Source: Oscillospiraceae bacterium (GTDB taxonomy: Bacteria; Bacillota; Clostridia; Oscillospirales; Oscillospiraceae). Taken from it: a stretch of 51,847 nucleotides of DNA. The DNA lies in the NCBI GenBank assembly GCA_017412765.1, contig JAFPWN010000050.1, positions 1-51,847 of the forward strand, written 5' to 3'. Made by a program: the position numbers and the translations under genes. Shown piece by piece: positions 42,289 to 49,494 of this stretch; the stretch's first letter is position 1; each line of letters starts with the position of its first letter. The notes below the pieces were generated by a model, which did no database searches, was not told the origin of the DNA, and was given only the letters and a program-made list of their open reading frames with translations.

Positions 42289-42800
42289 ATTTTTACTATC
42301 TTGTCGGCGTCATACTCTGCGTCGATGTCGATATTGTTATTCCCGAACTCGGCGCACTCCTCGCGAAACTCGCGCGAGCAGTTAATAAGGCGGGGGATAT
42401 CTATCTCGTCGCAGACGCGCTTTTCGATGACGTCGGCATACCGGGAGAGCTTTTCGGCGTTCTCCGTGAGATACTTTTCGCTCATCGTGATAAAGAACGC
42501 GCGGATATGACGGAGGTACTCCGCTGAAAACTCCCGCTTCCATTCGGACGGGATGTAGCAGCCCTCGACGATCATATTCTGCCCGTTTTCTACCGCCACT
42601 TTTATGATCTCAGCCGCGTAGGGAAAGAGAAAATACCGCATTTCGTAGTCATCGCTGACCGTCAGCCCGGTCAGACCCTTGCGGATAAACATCATCTTGA
42701 GATGGTCGAGCGAGAGATACGGAAAGCCGAGCTTTTCCATAAGCTTCTGAGAAATGAGCGTTTTGCCGACGTGGCTCGACCCGCCGATCAGAATTATCAT
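42270..42800 (-). CDS. P-loop kinase-like protein
   Basis: 176 residues. Walker A is GGSSHVGKTLIS (about 6-17), followed by LGFPYLSLDHLKMMFIRKG and a Lid-like basic segment (FREECAEFG region). The pattern resembles AAA/adenylate-kinase-like small-molecule kinases, including 2-phosphoglycerate kinase-like proteins, but no substrate motif is clear. The segment NMIVEGCYIPSEWKREF corresponds to Walker B/substrate strand. It may phosphorylate a small metabolite. There is no operon partner: the next gene on this strand is the DUF4177 protein 65 bp upstream. Confidence 0.72.
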   Translation of the reverse strand: MIILIGGSSHVGKTLISQKLMEKLGFPYLSLDHLKMMFIRKGLTGLTVSDDYEMRYFLFPYAAEIIKVAVENGQNMIVEGCYIPSEWKREFSAEYLRHIRAFFITMSEKYLTENAEKLSRYADVIEKRVCDEIDIPRLINCSREFREECAEFGNNNIDIDAEYDADKIVKMILDAI

Positions 42801-42864
42801 TTAAATCACCAAAGTATTTTTGTTGTAAAAAGCGCCGAAAAAGCTTATAATATCAGTAAAACCG

Positions 42865-43065
42865 TCACGCCTCTTTTCTGAACGTGATAATAAACGCGCC
42901 GCGGATCTGCGAGCTGGTCGCCATGTAGTCGTAATCCGCAAGCTCCCAGCCCTCGGCGGAGCGCTTGTTCAGAAGAACGTCAAGCTCGGCGGCGTCGGCT
43001 TCGTTTGCCTTGTCGGAGAAGAACTTTGTGCTGACGGGGAGAATTTCGGTTTTATAAACGTACAT
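42865..43065 (-). CDS. DUF4177-like small protein
   Basis: 66 residues from the ATG at 43065, chosen for the AGAGGTG before it. MYVYKTEILPVSTKFF, then LDVLLNKRSAEGWELADYDYM and IITFRKEA match the short beta-alpha-beta DUF4177 pattern (YKTE...LN..GxEGWEL). Function of the family is unknown. It probably shares a transcript with the kinase downstream. Confidence 0.75.
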   Translation of the reverse strand: MYVYKTEILPVSTKFFSDKANEADAAELDVLLNKRSAEGWELADYDYMATSSQIRGAFIITFRKEA

Positions 43066-43164
43066 AACAGTGCACCTCTTTCTTTTATCTGACGGGTGCA
43101 TTTTATCACTTTCCGCACAAGCAGTCAAGAAAAGTAAATCAGAACACAGCGAGGAGAGCAGGAA

Positions 43165-44343
43165 ATGACATCAAAGGTTTTTGAAATGATCGCAAAGGAA
43201 GAGGCGAGACAGCGCGATAACATCGAGCTTATCGCAAGTGAGAATTTTGTCAGTGAGAACGTTCTGCGCGCAGTCGGCTCCTGCCTTACGAATAAATACG
43301 CCGAGGGCTATCCCGTGGAGCGCACGAGCGGCAACAGGGGCCGGTATTACGGCGGCTGCGAGTACGTCAACGAGCTTGAGGAGTACGCCTGCAATAAATG
43401 GCGCGAGGCGTTCAACACAGACTATCACGTAAACGTCCAGCCGCACTGCGGCGCGAACGCAAATCTCGCCGCGTATATGGCAGTGCTGAAGCCGGGCGAT
43501 ACCATACTTGCCATGAGCCTTGACAACGGCGGTCATCTGACCCACGGCTCCGCCGCGAATTTCTCCGGCAAGCTCTTCAATATGTGCTTTTACGACGTCA
43601 CGCCCGAAGGCTTTATCGACATGGAGGACGTACGCAGAAAGGCACTTGAAAACAAGCCGCAGCTTATCCTCGCCGGCGCGAGCGCGTACAGCCGCATTAT
43701 TCCGTTTTCCGAGTTCCGCGCAGTCGCGGACGAGGTCGGCGCGTACTTTATGGTCGATATGGCGCATATCGCGGGGCTTATTCTCGCGGGCGACCACCCC
43801 TCGCCCTTCGGACTTGCCGATATAATCACAACGACAACGCACAAGACGCTCCGCGGCCCGCGCGGGGGTATGATCTTTTGCAAGCCGGAGCTTGCGAAAA
43901 AGATAGACTCCGGCGTTTTCCCCGGCACGCAGGGAGGCCCGCTGGAGCACGTTATCGCCGGCAAGGCGATAGCCGCCGAGGAGGCTTGCACTCCTGAGTA
44001 TAAGGAATACATACACGCCGTAGTCAGAAACTGCCGCGCGATGTGCGAGGAGTTCAAGAAGATGGGCTACAAGGTAGTCACCGGCGGAACGGACAATCAT
44101 CTGTTCCTCCTCGACCTCACGGACACCGGACTCACCGGCAAGGAGGTTCAGAACGAGCTTGACCGCCACCACATCACGCTGAATAAAAACTGCGTCCCGG
44201 GCGAAAAGCGCTCGCCGCAGCAGACGAGCGGCGTTCGTATCGGCACCGCGGCTATGACGACGAAGGGCTACACGGAGGCGGATTTCATCGCCGTAGCGCA
44301 CAGGATCGACGCCGTGATCAAGGATATGATGGCATCAAAATGA
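43165..44343 (+). CDS. glyA: Serine hydroxymethyltransferase
   Basis: 392 residues, slightly shorter than the usual 410. Family motifs: IELIASENFVSENVLRAVGS at the N-terminus, YPGRYYGG-like GRYYGGCEYVNELE, and the PLP-binding Lys in TTTTHKTLRGPRGGMIF. It interconverts serine and glycine while moving a one-carbon unit to tetrahydrofolate. AGGAGAG precedes the ATG. Its stop overlaps the ATG of the DNA methyltransferase by four bases, so the two proteins are made together; one supplies one-carbon units towards SAM, which the other uses. Confidence 0.97.
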   Translation: MTSKVFEMIAKEEARQRDNIELIASENFVSENVLRAVGSCLTNKYAEGYPVERTSGNRGRYYGGCEYVNELEEYACNKWREAFNTDYHVNVQPHCGANANLAAYMAVLKPGDTILAMSLDNGGHLTHGSAANFSGKLFNMCFYDVTPEGFIDMEDVRRKALENKPQLILAGASAYSRIIPFSEFRAVADEVGAYFMVDMAHIAGLILAGDHPSPFGLADIITTTTHKTLRGPRGGMIFCKPELAKKIDSGVFPGTQGGPLEHVIAGKAIAAEEACTPEYKEYIHAVVRNCRAMCEEFKKMGYKVVTGGTDNHLFLLDLTDTGLTGKEVQNELDRHHITLNKNCVPGEKRSPQQTSGVRIGTAAMTTKGYTEADFIAVAHRIDAVIKDMMASK

Positions 44344-45257
44344 AGGCGCAGCGAAATAAGACGATAGACACCGATCTGGAGAGCGGCAGAGAGTATCTCG
44401 AGCGCTGTATAAGCATAGACGAGCGCGTTTCGGATATAGAAACGGTGCTCGACAGCACCGTTCTCGGAGACAGTCTTGAGGTCATGCCGCTTTTGCCTGA
44501 GGGTAGCTTCGACCTTGTTATCGCAGACCCGCCGTACAATCTCCGAAAGAGCTTCAACGGAAGCGTTTTTACTAAAAAAAGCGCCGGGGAGTACGCTGAT
44601 TATACCCGCAGATGGCTGACCGAAGCTGTGAGGCTTCTGCGCGATGGCGGCGCGCTGTACCTTTGCTGCGACTGGGAAACGAGCGTGATCGTAGCTCCGC
44701 TGCTCAGCGAGTTCCTGACCGTTCGCAGCCGCATAACATGGCAGCGCGAAAAGGGCAGGGGAGCCGCGAAAAACTGGAAGAACGTCTGTGAGGATATATG
44801 GTACTGCACAAAGGGCGAGGGCGCGACCTTCAACCTCAGCGCCGTAAAGCTGCGCAGAAGGGTGATCGCGCCGTACCGCGAAAACGGCGAGCCGAAGGAC
44901 TGGAGCGAGACGGAAAACGGGCGCTTCCGCGACACATGTCCATCTAATTTTTGGGACGATATAACGGTGCCGTTCTGGTCTATGCCGGAAAATACCGCTC
45001 ACCCGACGCAGAAGCCGGAAAAGCTCGTTGCAAAGCTTATCCTTGCCTCGTCGAACGAGGGGGACAGAGTGCTCGATCCGTTTCTCGGTTCGGGAACAAC
45101 GAGCGTCGTCGCAAAGAAGCTCGGGCGCCGATGGCTCGGCATAGAGCGCGAGAGGCAGTATTGTCTGTGGGCGGAGGAGAGAATAGAAAAAGCCGCTCAC
45201 GATCCGCATATCCAGGGCTTCGACGGCAAGGTATTTTACGAGCGGAACACAAAATGA
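44340..45257 (+). CDS. DNA (adenine-N6 or cytosine-N4) methyltransferase, no partner nuclease
   Basis: 305 residues with motif IV (catalytic DPPY in VIADPPYNLRKSF) before motif I (DPFLGSGTTSVVAKKLGRRW), the beta-type order. NTAHPTQKPEKLVAKLI is the family helix near the SAM site. It methylates an exocyclic amino group in double-stranded DNA; the recognition sequence cannot be read from sequence. No restriction endonuclease gene is nearby, so it is an orphan enzyme, perhaps for regulation or strand marking. It is translationally coupled to glyA, and a terminator follows at 45267. Confidence 0.9.
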   Translation: MKAQRNKTIDTDLESGREYLERCISIDERVSDIETVLDSTVLGDSLEVMPLLPEGSFDLVIADPPYNLRKSFNGSVFTKKSAGEYADYTRRWLTEAVRLLRDGGALYLCCDWETSVIVAPLLSEFLTVRSRITWQREKGRGAAKNWKNVCEDIWYCTKGEGATFNLSAVKLRRRVIAPYRENGEPKDWSETENGRFRDTCPSNFWDDITVPFWSMPENTAHPTQKPEKLVAKLILASSNEGDRVLDPFLGSGTTSVVAKKLGRRWLGIERERQYCLWAEERIEKAAHDPHIQGFDGKVFYERNTK

Positions 45258-45265
45258 TATAATAA

Positions 45266-45295
45266 GGCGAGGGATCGTTTTGATCCCTCGCTTTG
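45266..45295. terminator. Terminator between the methyltransferase and transporter genes
   Basis: GCGAGGGATC (45267-45276) pairs with GATCCCTCGC (45282-45291), loop GTTTT, followed by TTTGG; A-rich on the other side, so usable from both converging genes. Confidence 0.8.
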
Positions 45296-45297
45296 GT

Positions 45298-46851
45298 TTA
45301 TGCCTTTTTATTGGAGTCAACAGCCCGTATAACGAACAGCGCCGCGACGGTCAGAACGGCGCCGATAAGCAGGCAGATGAGCCAGTTCTGCACGAAGCCC
45401 GCGATCACATAGGTCACGAAGCTCACTCCCGCGACGGTAAGCGCGTAGGGAAGCTGGGTCGAAACATGCTGAATATGCTCGACCTGCGCGCCGGCGGACG
45501 CCATGATGGTCGTATCGGAGATCGGTGAGCAGTGGTCGCCGCAGACTGCGCCGGCAAGGCAGGCGGAGATGCCGATTATGAGAAGCTGACTGTCAGCGGG
45601 GAAAACCGCGGTGACGATGGGAATAAGTATTCCGAAGGTTCCCCAGCTCGTGCCGGAGGCAAACGCGAGCGCGACGGCGACGAGGAAGATAACGGCGGGG
45701 AGAAACGCGTAAAGCCCATCGGAAACGCCGTACATTACGTCGCGGACGAAAACGTCCGCTCCGAGCGCGCCGGTCATGTTCTTAAGTGATACGGCGAGCG
45801 TCAAAATCGTCATCGCCGGAACCATGGAGATAAAGCCCTTGGGAACGCACTCCATAGCCTTCTTAAAGGTCACAACACGGCGGCAGAGGTAGTAGATAAC
45901 GATGATGACGAGCGCGATCACGGAGCCCCACGGAAGACCGACGAATGCGTCAGTGTTGCCGAACGCGCCGATGAAGTCCCAGGCGTAATCGGTGCCGCCC
46001 CACCAGTCTGTGCCGAAGAAGCCGCCGACGTAGAGCATGCCGATGGTACAGGTGACGATAAGAATTGCGACCGGCAGAACGAGGTCGATGACCTTGCCCT
46101 TGGGGTTGCCGTCCGTTTTGCCGGTACCTTCAAGCGCGCCGAGCTTGTTTTCAAGAAGCGCCGCCTTCTCATGGAGCTTCATGGGACCGTAGTCCATCTT
46201 CATAAGGACGAGAGCGATGATGAAAACGAAGGTAAGGAGGGAGTAGAAGTTATATGGGATCGCCTGAATGAAAAGCTGTATGCCGGAAACGCCCGAGTCA
46301 AGATTGTCCGCGGTCGCGGAAACTGCCGCAGCCCAGGAGGACACGGGAGCTATCATGCATACGGGAGCCGCGGTGGCGTCGATAAGATAAGAGAGCTTCG
46401 CGCGGCTGATCTTGTGGTTATCCGTAACGGGGCGCATGACAGAGCCGACTGTGAGGCAGTTGAAATAGTCGTCGATGAAGATCAGAACGCCGAGGAAAAA
46501 GGTCGCAAGCTGAGCGCCGACTCGTGTTTTGATGTTCTTCTCAGCCCACCGGCCGAAGGCGGCGGAGCCGCCGGAGAGATTGACGAGGGCGACGATAATT
46601 CCGAGCAGAACGAGGAAAATGAAAATTCCCGCGTTGCTCGCAAGCGCGGCTATCATGCCGCCGGGGGCGTCACCGTCGGAAATAAGCGCATTCAGAGCGC
46701 CGACCGGCGAACCGCCGGAGACGAAGAGCGCGCCGACTGCAACGCCGATGAAAAGAGAGGAATATGCTTCCTTTGTGATGAGTGCCAGAACGATCGCAAT
46801 GATCGGCGGCACGAGCGACCAGAAGGTCGCGTACAGTGCGGGTGTGTCCAT
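45298..46851 (-). CDS. lysW: NhaC-superfamily transporter under lysine riboswitch control (probable lysine transporter)
   Basis: 517 residues from the ATG at 46851, preceded by GGAGGT; the upstream frame runs into the terminator stem. About 11-13 hydrophobic helices, with family segments FLGVLIFIDDYFNCLTVGSVMRP, SSWAAAVSATADN and GTSWGTFGILIPIV, place it in the Na+/H+ antiporter NhaC superfamily. The leader is a clear lysine riboswitch with terminator, which marks the lysine-responsive members (named LysW in comparative studies) as lysine importers rather than sodium exporters. Expression should rise when lysine is scarce. The symbol rests on this regulatory context. Confidence 0.85.
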   Translation of the reverse strand: MDTPALYATFWSLVPPIIAIVLALITKEAYSSLFIGVAVGALFVSGGSPVGALNALISDGDAPGGMIAALASNAGIFIFLVLLGIIVALVNLSGGSAAFGRWAEKNIKTRVGAQLATFFLGVLIFIDDYFNCLTVGSVMRPVTDNHKISRAKLSYLIDATAAPVCMIAPVSSWAAAVSATADNLDSGVSGIQLFIQAIPYNFYSLLTFVFIIALVLMKMDYGPMKLHEKAALLENKLGALEGTGKTDGNPKGKVIDLVLPVAILIVTCTIGMLYVGGFFGTDWWGGTDYAWDFIGAFGNTDAFVGLPWGSVIALVIIVIYYLCRRVVTFKKAMECVPKGFISMVPAMTILTLAVSLKNMTGALGADVFVRDVMYGVSDGLYAFLPAVIFLVAVALAFASGTSWGTFGILIPIVTAVFPADSQLLIIGISACLAGAVCGDHCSPISDTTIMASAGAQVEHIQHVSTQLPYALTVAGVSFVTYVIAGFVQNWLICLLIGAVLTVAALFVIRAVDSNKKA

Positions 46852-46875
46852 ATTATTACCTCCGGATTTTGATAG

Positions 46876-46904
46876 AAAAATGGACCGCTCTGCAAGCGGT
46901 CCAT
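46876..46904 (-). terminator. Riboswitch expression-platform terminator
   Basis: ATGGACCGCT (46880-46889) pairs with AGCGGTCCAT (46895-46904); on the minus strand T-run follows at once. It lies between the lysine aptamer and the transporter gene. Confidence 0.9.
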
Positions 46905-46940
46905 GGTGATACGAGGACAAAAATGCCCCGAGTTTGGCCA

Positions 46941-47106
46941 TTGATAGCGCTCCACAAAGTCTTGTGACAGTCCGGCGGGTATTTCCCGACGGCCCAGAAA
47001 CGGAAAAACGGCAGCTCTCCCGAATCTTCGGCGGATAACCCTTTCGCTCCGGACGGTCTGCCGACCTTGTCCGGCGCTACTTATGCGCTCCGCACCTCTA
47101 TCTAAG
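46941..47106 (-). promoter_or_regulatory. Lysine riboswitch (L-box) aptamer
   Basis: Minus-strand order of conserved elements: GATAGAGGTGCGG, CATAAGTAG, GAAAGGG, CCGCCGAAG, CTGGG, GGACTGTCAC and GTGGAGCGCTATC, which are the core blocks of the L-box family. Closing helix P1 forms between TTAGATAG (near 47100) and CTATCAA (near 46942). Lysine binding should favour the terminator at 46876-46904 and switch the transporter gene off. Confidence 0.95.
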
Positions 47107-47125
47107 CGATTCACTTTTCTCACGC

Positions 47126-47154
47126 ATATTAGCACACTAAATCGTTGATGTCAA
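47126..47154 (-). promoter_or_regulatory. Promoter of the riboswitch/transporter transcript
   Basis: On the minus strand TTGACA (47149-47154), 17-bp spacer, TAATAT (47126-47131), starting about 10-15 nt before the aptamer. Confidence 0.75.
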
Positions 47155-47162
47155 CATTAATT

Positions 47163-47242
47163 TACGGAAATGCAGAAAAACGGACACGAAAACAGGTAGG
47201 TGTACTTATAGATTTGCTTCACTGTTTTGTTAGATTTCCGTA
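47163..47242. repeat. 9-bp inverted repeat in the intergenic region
   Basis: TACGGAAAT (47163-47171) and ATTTCCGTA (47234-47242) bound an 80-bp stretch in the 47155-47361 gap. No gene is seen there. It may be a relic of a small element or only a chance pairing. Confidence 0.35.
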
Positions 47243-47333
47243 TGAGGGGGTGCTTTTCAGCTCGGGAGTCAAACGGCAGAGGATGAAAGTTGAACGATTG
47301 GGTGCGCGGAAAAGGGAAATTTGATATTTCATA

Positions 47334-47353
47334 AATCCCGATTTGTCGGGATT
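47334..47353 (-). terminator. Stem-loop after the four-helix-bundle gene
   Basis: AATCCCGA (47334-47341) pairs with TCGGGATT (47346-47353), loop TTTG, eight bases past the stop at 47362. Confidence 0.6.
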
Positions 47354-47361
47354 CTATCTTT

Positions 47362-47718
47362 CTATTCGCTCTTTTCTTTTATGGTTTTTATTGATGAAAT
47401 AAGCATACGTCTGATCGCGCCGCAATCGTTTTGTATCGGTTTGTACGTTTGTTCGTTCATATATCCGGTTTCAAACAGCAATTCAAGCCAATACTCGGTT
47501 TCATATACTTCCTTCAACGCTATTTCAAACTTGGAAATGAAATCCTTTGAACCTTGCGCGTACTGCGCTTCGTGAATATTAGCGCCTATCGACGTACCGC
47601 TTCTGAGCAGTTGATTTGTCATCACGGATTCGCGGCTGTTTTGTTTAATATCTCTGCAAAGAATAACGATCTGCTTCGCAAATTCTTTTGATTTATCACG
47701 AAGAATACTGTCAGACAT
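47362..47718 (-). CDS. Four-helix-bundle protein (IVP/S23 family)
   Basis: 118 residues from the ATG at 47718; a GTG three codons upstream overlaps the GAGGTGAT ribosome site. Four amphipathic helices with family signatures SKEFAKQIVILCRDIK, MTNQLLRSGTSIGANIHEAQ, KDFISKFEIALKEVYETEYWL and AIRRMLISSIKTIKEK. The family was first noticed in intervening sequences of 23S rRNA genes and shares its fold with the Avd protein of diversity-generating retroelements; its role is unknown. Here it is a separate gene whose 5' flank is a dense array of tiny hairpins (47765-47914), next to the ssrA 3' end. Confidence 0.88.
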   Translation of the reverse strand: MSDSILRDKSKEFAKQIVILCRDIKQNSRESVMTNQLLRSGTSIGANIHEAQYAQGSKDFISKFEIALKEVYETEYWLELLFETGYMNEQTYKPIQNDCGAIRRMLISSIKTIKEKSE

Positions 47719-47764
47719 TGTGATCACCTCGTATAGCGTATAGCAGAAAAATGTTGTTTTTTCA

Positions 47765-47914
47765 AGTTATATTGTCCCTTCGGGACAGTTATATTTCTCG
47801 CTGACGCGAGAAGTTATATTATATTCGCCTTCAAACTGCGCGAAGCGCAATATCACTCGGCGTAAGCCGAATATAACTGCAACGCAATAGAACTCGCCGC
47901 AGGCGAATATAACT
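47765..47914. repeat. Array of short hairpins separated by AGTTATATT
   Basis: The 9-mer AGTTATATT occurs at 47765-47773, 47787-47795 and 47812-47820, and its complement AATATAACT at 47870-47878 and 47906-47914. Between them sit five short stems: GTCCC-TTC-GGGAC (47774-47786), TTCTCGC-TGAC-GCGAGAA (47795-47812), TGCGC-GAA-GCGCA (47837-47849), TCGGC-GTAA-GCCGA (47857-47870) and TCGCC-GCA-GGCGA (47894-47906). ATATTCGCC (47821-47829) also pairs with 47902-47910. The array is upstream of the IVP gene. Confidence 0.75.
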
Positions 47915-47954
47915 GAAAGAAACCTGATTTGGTAGACAAATCAGGTTTCTTTCA
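47914..47954 (-). terminator. 18-bp perfect stem directly after the tmRNA 3' end
   Basis: 47914-47931 pairs without mismatch with 47937-47954, loop GTAGA. On the minus strand it follows the CCA end at once and ends in TTTCTTTCA, so it is best read as the native ssrA terminator. Confidence 0.7.
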
Positions 47955-47984
47955 TGGTGGAGGCGGGGGGAGTCGAACCCCCGT
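47955..47984 (-). other. 3' end fragment of a tmRNA (ssrA) gene, attachment-site copy
   Basis: On the minus strand: T stem GGGGG, loop TTCGACT, CCCCC, then acceptor CGCCTCC-A-CCA. This acceptor would pair with a 5' GGGGGCG, the usual 5' end of clostridial tmRNA. Nothing upstream completes a tRNA or tmRNA: the integrase gene begins 24 bp away. So it is only the duplicated 3' end left by integration; the intact gene should lie at the far right end of the element, outside the window. A tRNA of unusual type cannot be fully excluded. Confidence 0.75.
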
Positions 47985-48007
47985 ATAATAGGCTAAAACT
48001 GTTGCAA

Positions 48008-49087
48008 TTACAAGGGTCTTGGAAGTTTATTTACGATTTCATTTACATTATTATCTTCGCTTTCATTTTTTTCGGCGAAGAAGTTTGTTAAATCCTGGGT
48101 GTATTTGCCAACATCACGCTTGGATAGGTGGGTATAGATTTTCATTACAGTGTTATAGTCAGACCAGCCGCCGATCTGCATTGTGATCTTTATCGGCACG
48201 CCGAGCGAATAGCACAGCGAGGCGAACGAATGGCGGAGGCCGTGATTTCCGATGGTCGGCAGCCCGGCACCTTCGCAGATTCTATTTACATTCCGATAAA
48301 TTGTGTTTGCACGCGCCTTTACCACTTTACCGGTTTTGTCCGGTACGGCTTCGAGTGCTGCCTTTAACTCCGGAATAAATATCGGTACATAGCGTGTTGA
48401 TTCAGCGGTTTTATTATCTGTTTTCTCAACATATTTATTATCTTTATCTCGCACTATTGCACCGTTTATATATATTCGGTTGTTCTTCAAATCTACGTCC
48501 TTCCAATCGAGGCCGGAGACCTCGGAGGCACGGCAGGACGAAAGCTCTAAAAGCATAGGAATTTCGTATTTGCTGCCTTTTATAGCTTTAACAAAGGCTG
48601 TGATTTCTTCCGGCTCCAAGAACGGACGCCCTTTGCGCTTTATCTCCTTCACTTCTATCTCCGGAAGCTCAATACCGCATTCAGACTTGCAGGCGCTCTT
48701 GATAAGCATCCAGGTGTTGGACATTGTTTTTGCGGATAAATGCGAGGCGTCTATATCGTAGAGCTCTTGCCAATTATTTATGGAGCTTACGCGCTTGTCC
48801 ATAGCGCTCTGGAAGCGATTTTCTTTTATTACCTCGTAGGATCGTATTGTCTCCGGCGAGCGTGCGGCCTTTTCTTTTTTCTCAATATGCCGGCTAAGAG
48901 CTTCACGGAGCGTGAGTTCAGACTTTGCTATGCGCTTCTTGCCGGCGTTGTGTTCTGCCTTTATGAGCGCAGCCTTATCCCGGCAGGCTTTTTCTGTATC
49001 AGCGGATACGGGAATATTAGCGCCGCCAAGTCTGAGATTGATAAACCACGTGCCGGAGGGAAGCTTGCGCGGCTTCGGTACTTTCAT
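48008..49087 (-). CDS. Tyrosine-recombinase integrase of a prophage-like element
   Basis: 359 residues with an N-terminal arm-binding part (KLPSGTWFINLRLGGANIPV), a core-binding domain and the catalytic domain: Arg186 in SSCRASEVSGLDW, Lys in KTAESTRYVPI, His282/Arg285 in NHGLRHSFA, Trp308 in GGWSD replacing the usual His, and Tyr318 in YTHLSK. All are compatible with activity. Its gene ends 24 bp from the tmRNA 3' fragment, as expected when the integrase sits beside its attachment site. The start overlaps the small membrane-protein gene by four bases. Confidence 0.93.
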   Translation of the reverse strand: MKVPKPRKLPSGTWFINLRLGGANIPVSADTEKACRDKAALIKAEHNAGKKRIAKSELTLREALSRHIEKKEKAARSPETIRSYEVIKENRFQSAMDKRVSSINNWQELYDIDASHLSAKTMSNTWMLIKSACKSECGIELPEIEVKEIKRKGRPFLEPEEITAFVKAIKGSKYEIPMLLELSSCRASEVSGLDWKDVDLKNNRIYINGAIVRDKDNKYVEKTDNKTAESTRYVPIFIPELKAALEAVPDKTGKVVKARANTIYRNVNRICEGAGLPTIGNHGLRHSFASLCYSLGVPIKITMQIGGWSDYNTVMKIYTHLSKRDVGKYTQDLTNFFAEKNESEDNNVNEIVNKLPRPL

Positions 49088-49275
49088 AGGCGCTCTCCTT
49101 TAGTGCTACTATCATTTACTATTTTTCTGACTTTTCTTATGACTGATTCTATTCCGGAAGCAATCGTTTTGATCAAAGGACTAAAATATAAAACGTTTGC
49201 AAATATAACAGGTATGCAAAGAAGAATAGCAAGAATAACGGAAAGAATAATGCCAAAATAATTAGTACCGCTCAT
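49084..49275 (-). CDS. Small membrane protein coupled to the integrase
   Basis: 63 residues: one long hydrophobic helix (YFGIILSVILAILLCIPVIF) and possibly a second (ANVLYFSPLIKTIA), then a basic C-terminus. Its TGA overlaps the ATG of the integrase (ATGA). The ribosome site is weak (AAAGAACG). It lies between the integrase and the repressor stump, so it belongs to the lysogeny region; function unknown, superinfection exclusion being one possibility among many. Confidence 0.55.
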   Translation of the reverse strand: MSGTNYFGIILSVILAILLCIPVIFANVLYFSPLIKTIASGIESVIRKVRKIVNDSSTKGERL

Positions 49276-49281
49276 CGTTCT

Positions 49282-49494
49282 TTATACCACCTTATGTTGA
49301 TAATCTTTTTCCCCGAAGCCCTGGCTATGAAGGAGCTGACCATAGGCAATAAACATATCGCGGCCTTGAGCGGTCAGGCCTCGGTATATGCTTAATATTT
49401 CTCTCTCACCCTCGTCGGAAACGACGGGGGTATTGCTATTTATGGGGCTGTTTTTAGCATAATTAAGCGCTCTATACTGCTGATCTAATGGTAA
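49282..49494 (-). pseudogene. C-terminal stump of a repressor-like regulator
   Basis: A minus-strand frame ends at TAA 49282-49284 and reads upstream LSIYRGLTAQGRDMFIAYGQLLHSQ preceded by PVVSDEGEREI, a pattern seen at the C-terminus of XRE-type phage repressors (final helix after a REI-type linker). The DNA-binding helix-turn-helix that should precede it is missing, and the frame meets the opposite-strand tail gene at about 49495. The gene has thus lost its 5' part at a deletion junction. Assignment to XRE is tentative. Confidence 0.5.

Noticed and set aside
46852-46941. 30-codon extension of the NhaC-type transporter
   Set aside because: It overlaps the riboswitch terminator; the ATG at 46851 has GGAGGT at proper spacing.
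47765-47914. CRISPR array
   Set aside because: Repeats are only 9 bp, spacers are tiny palindromes, copies occur in both orientations and no cas genes are near.
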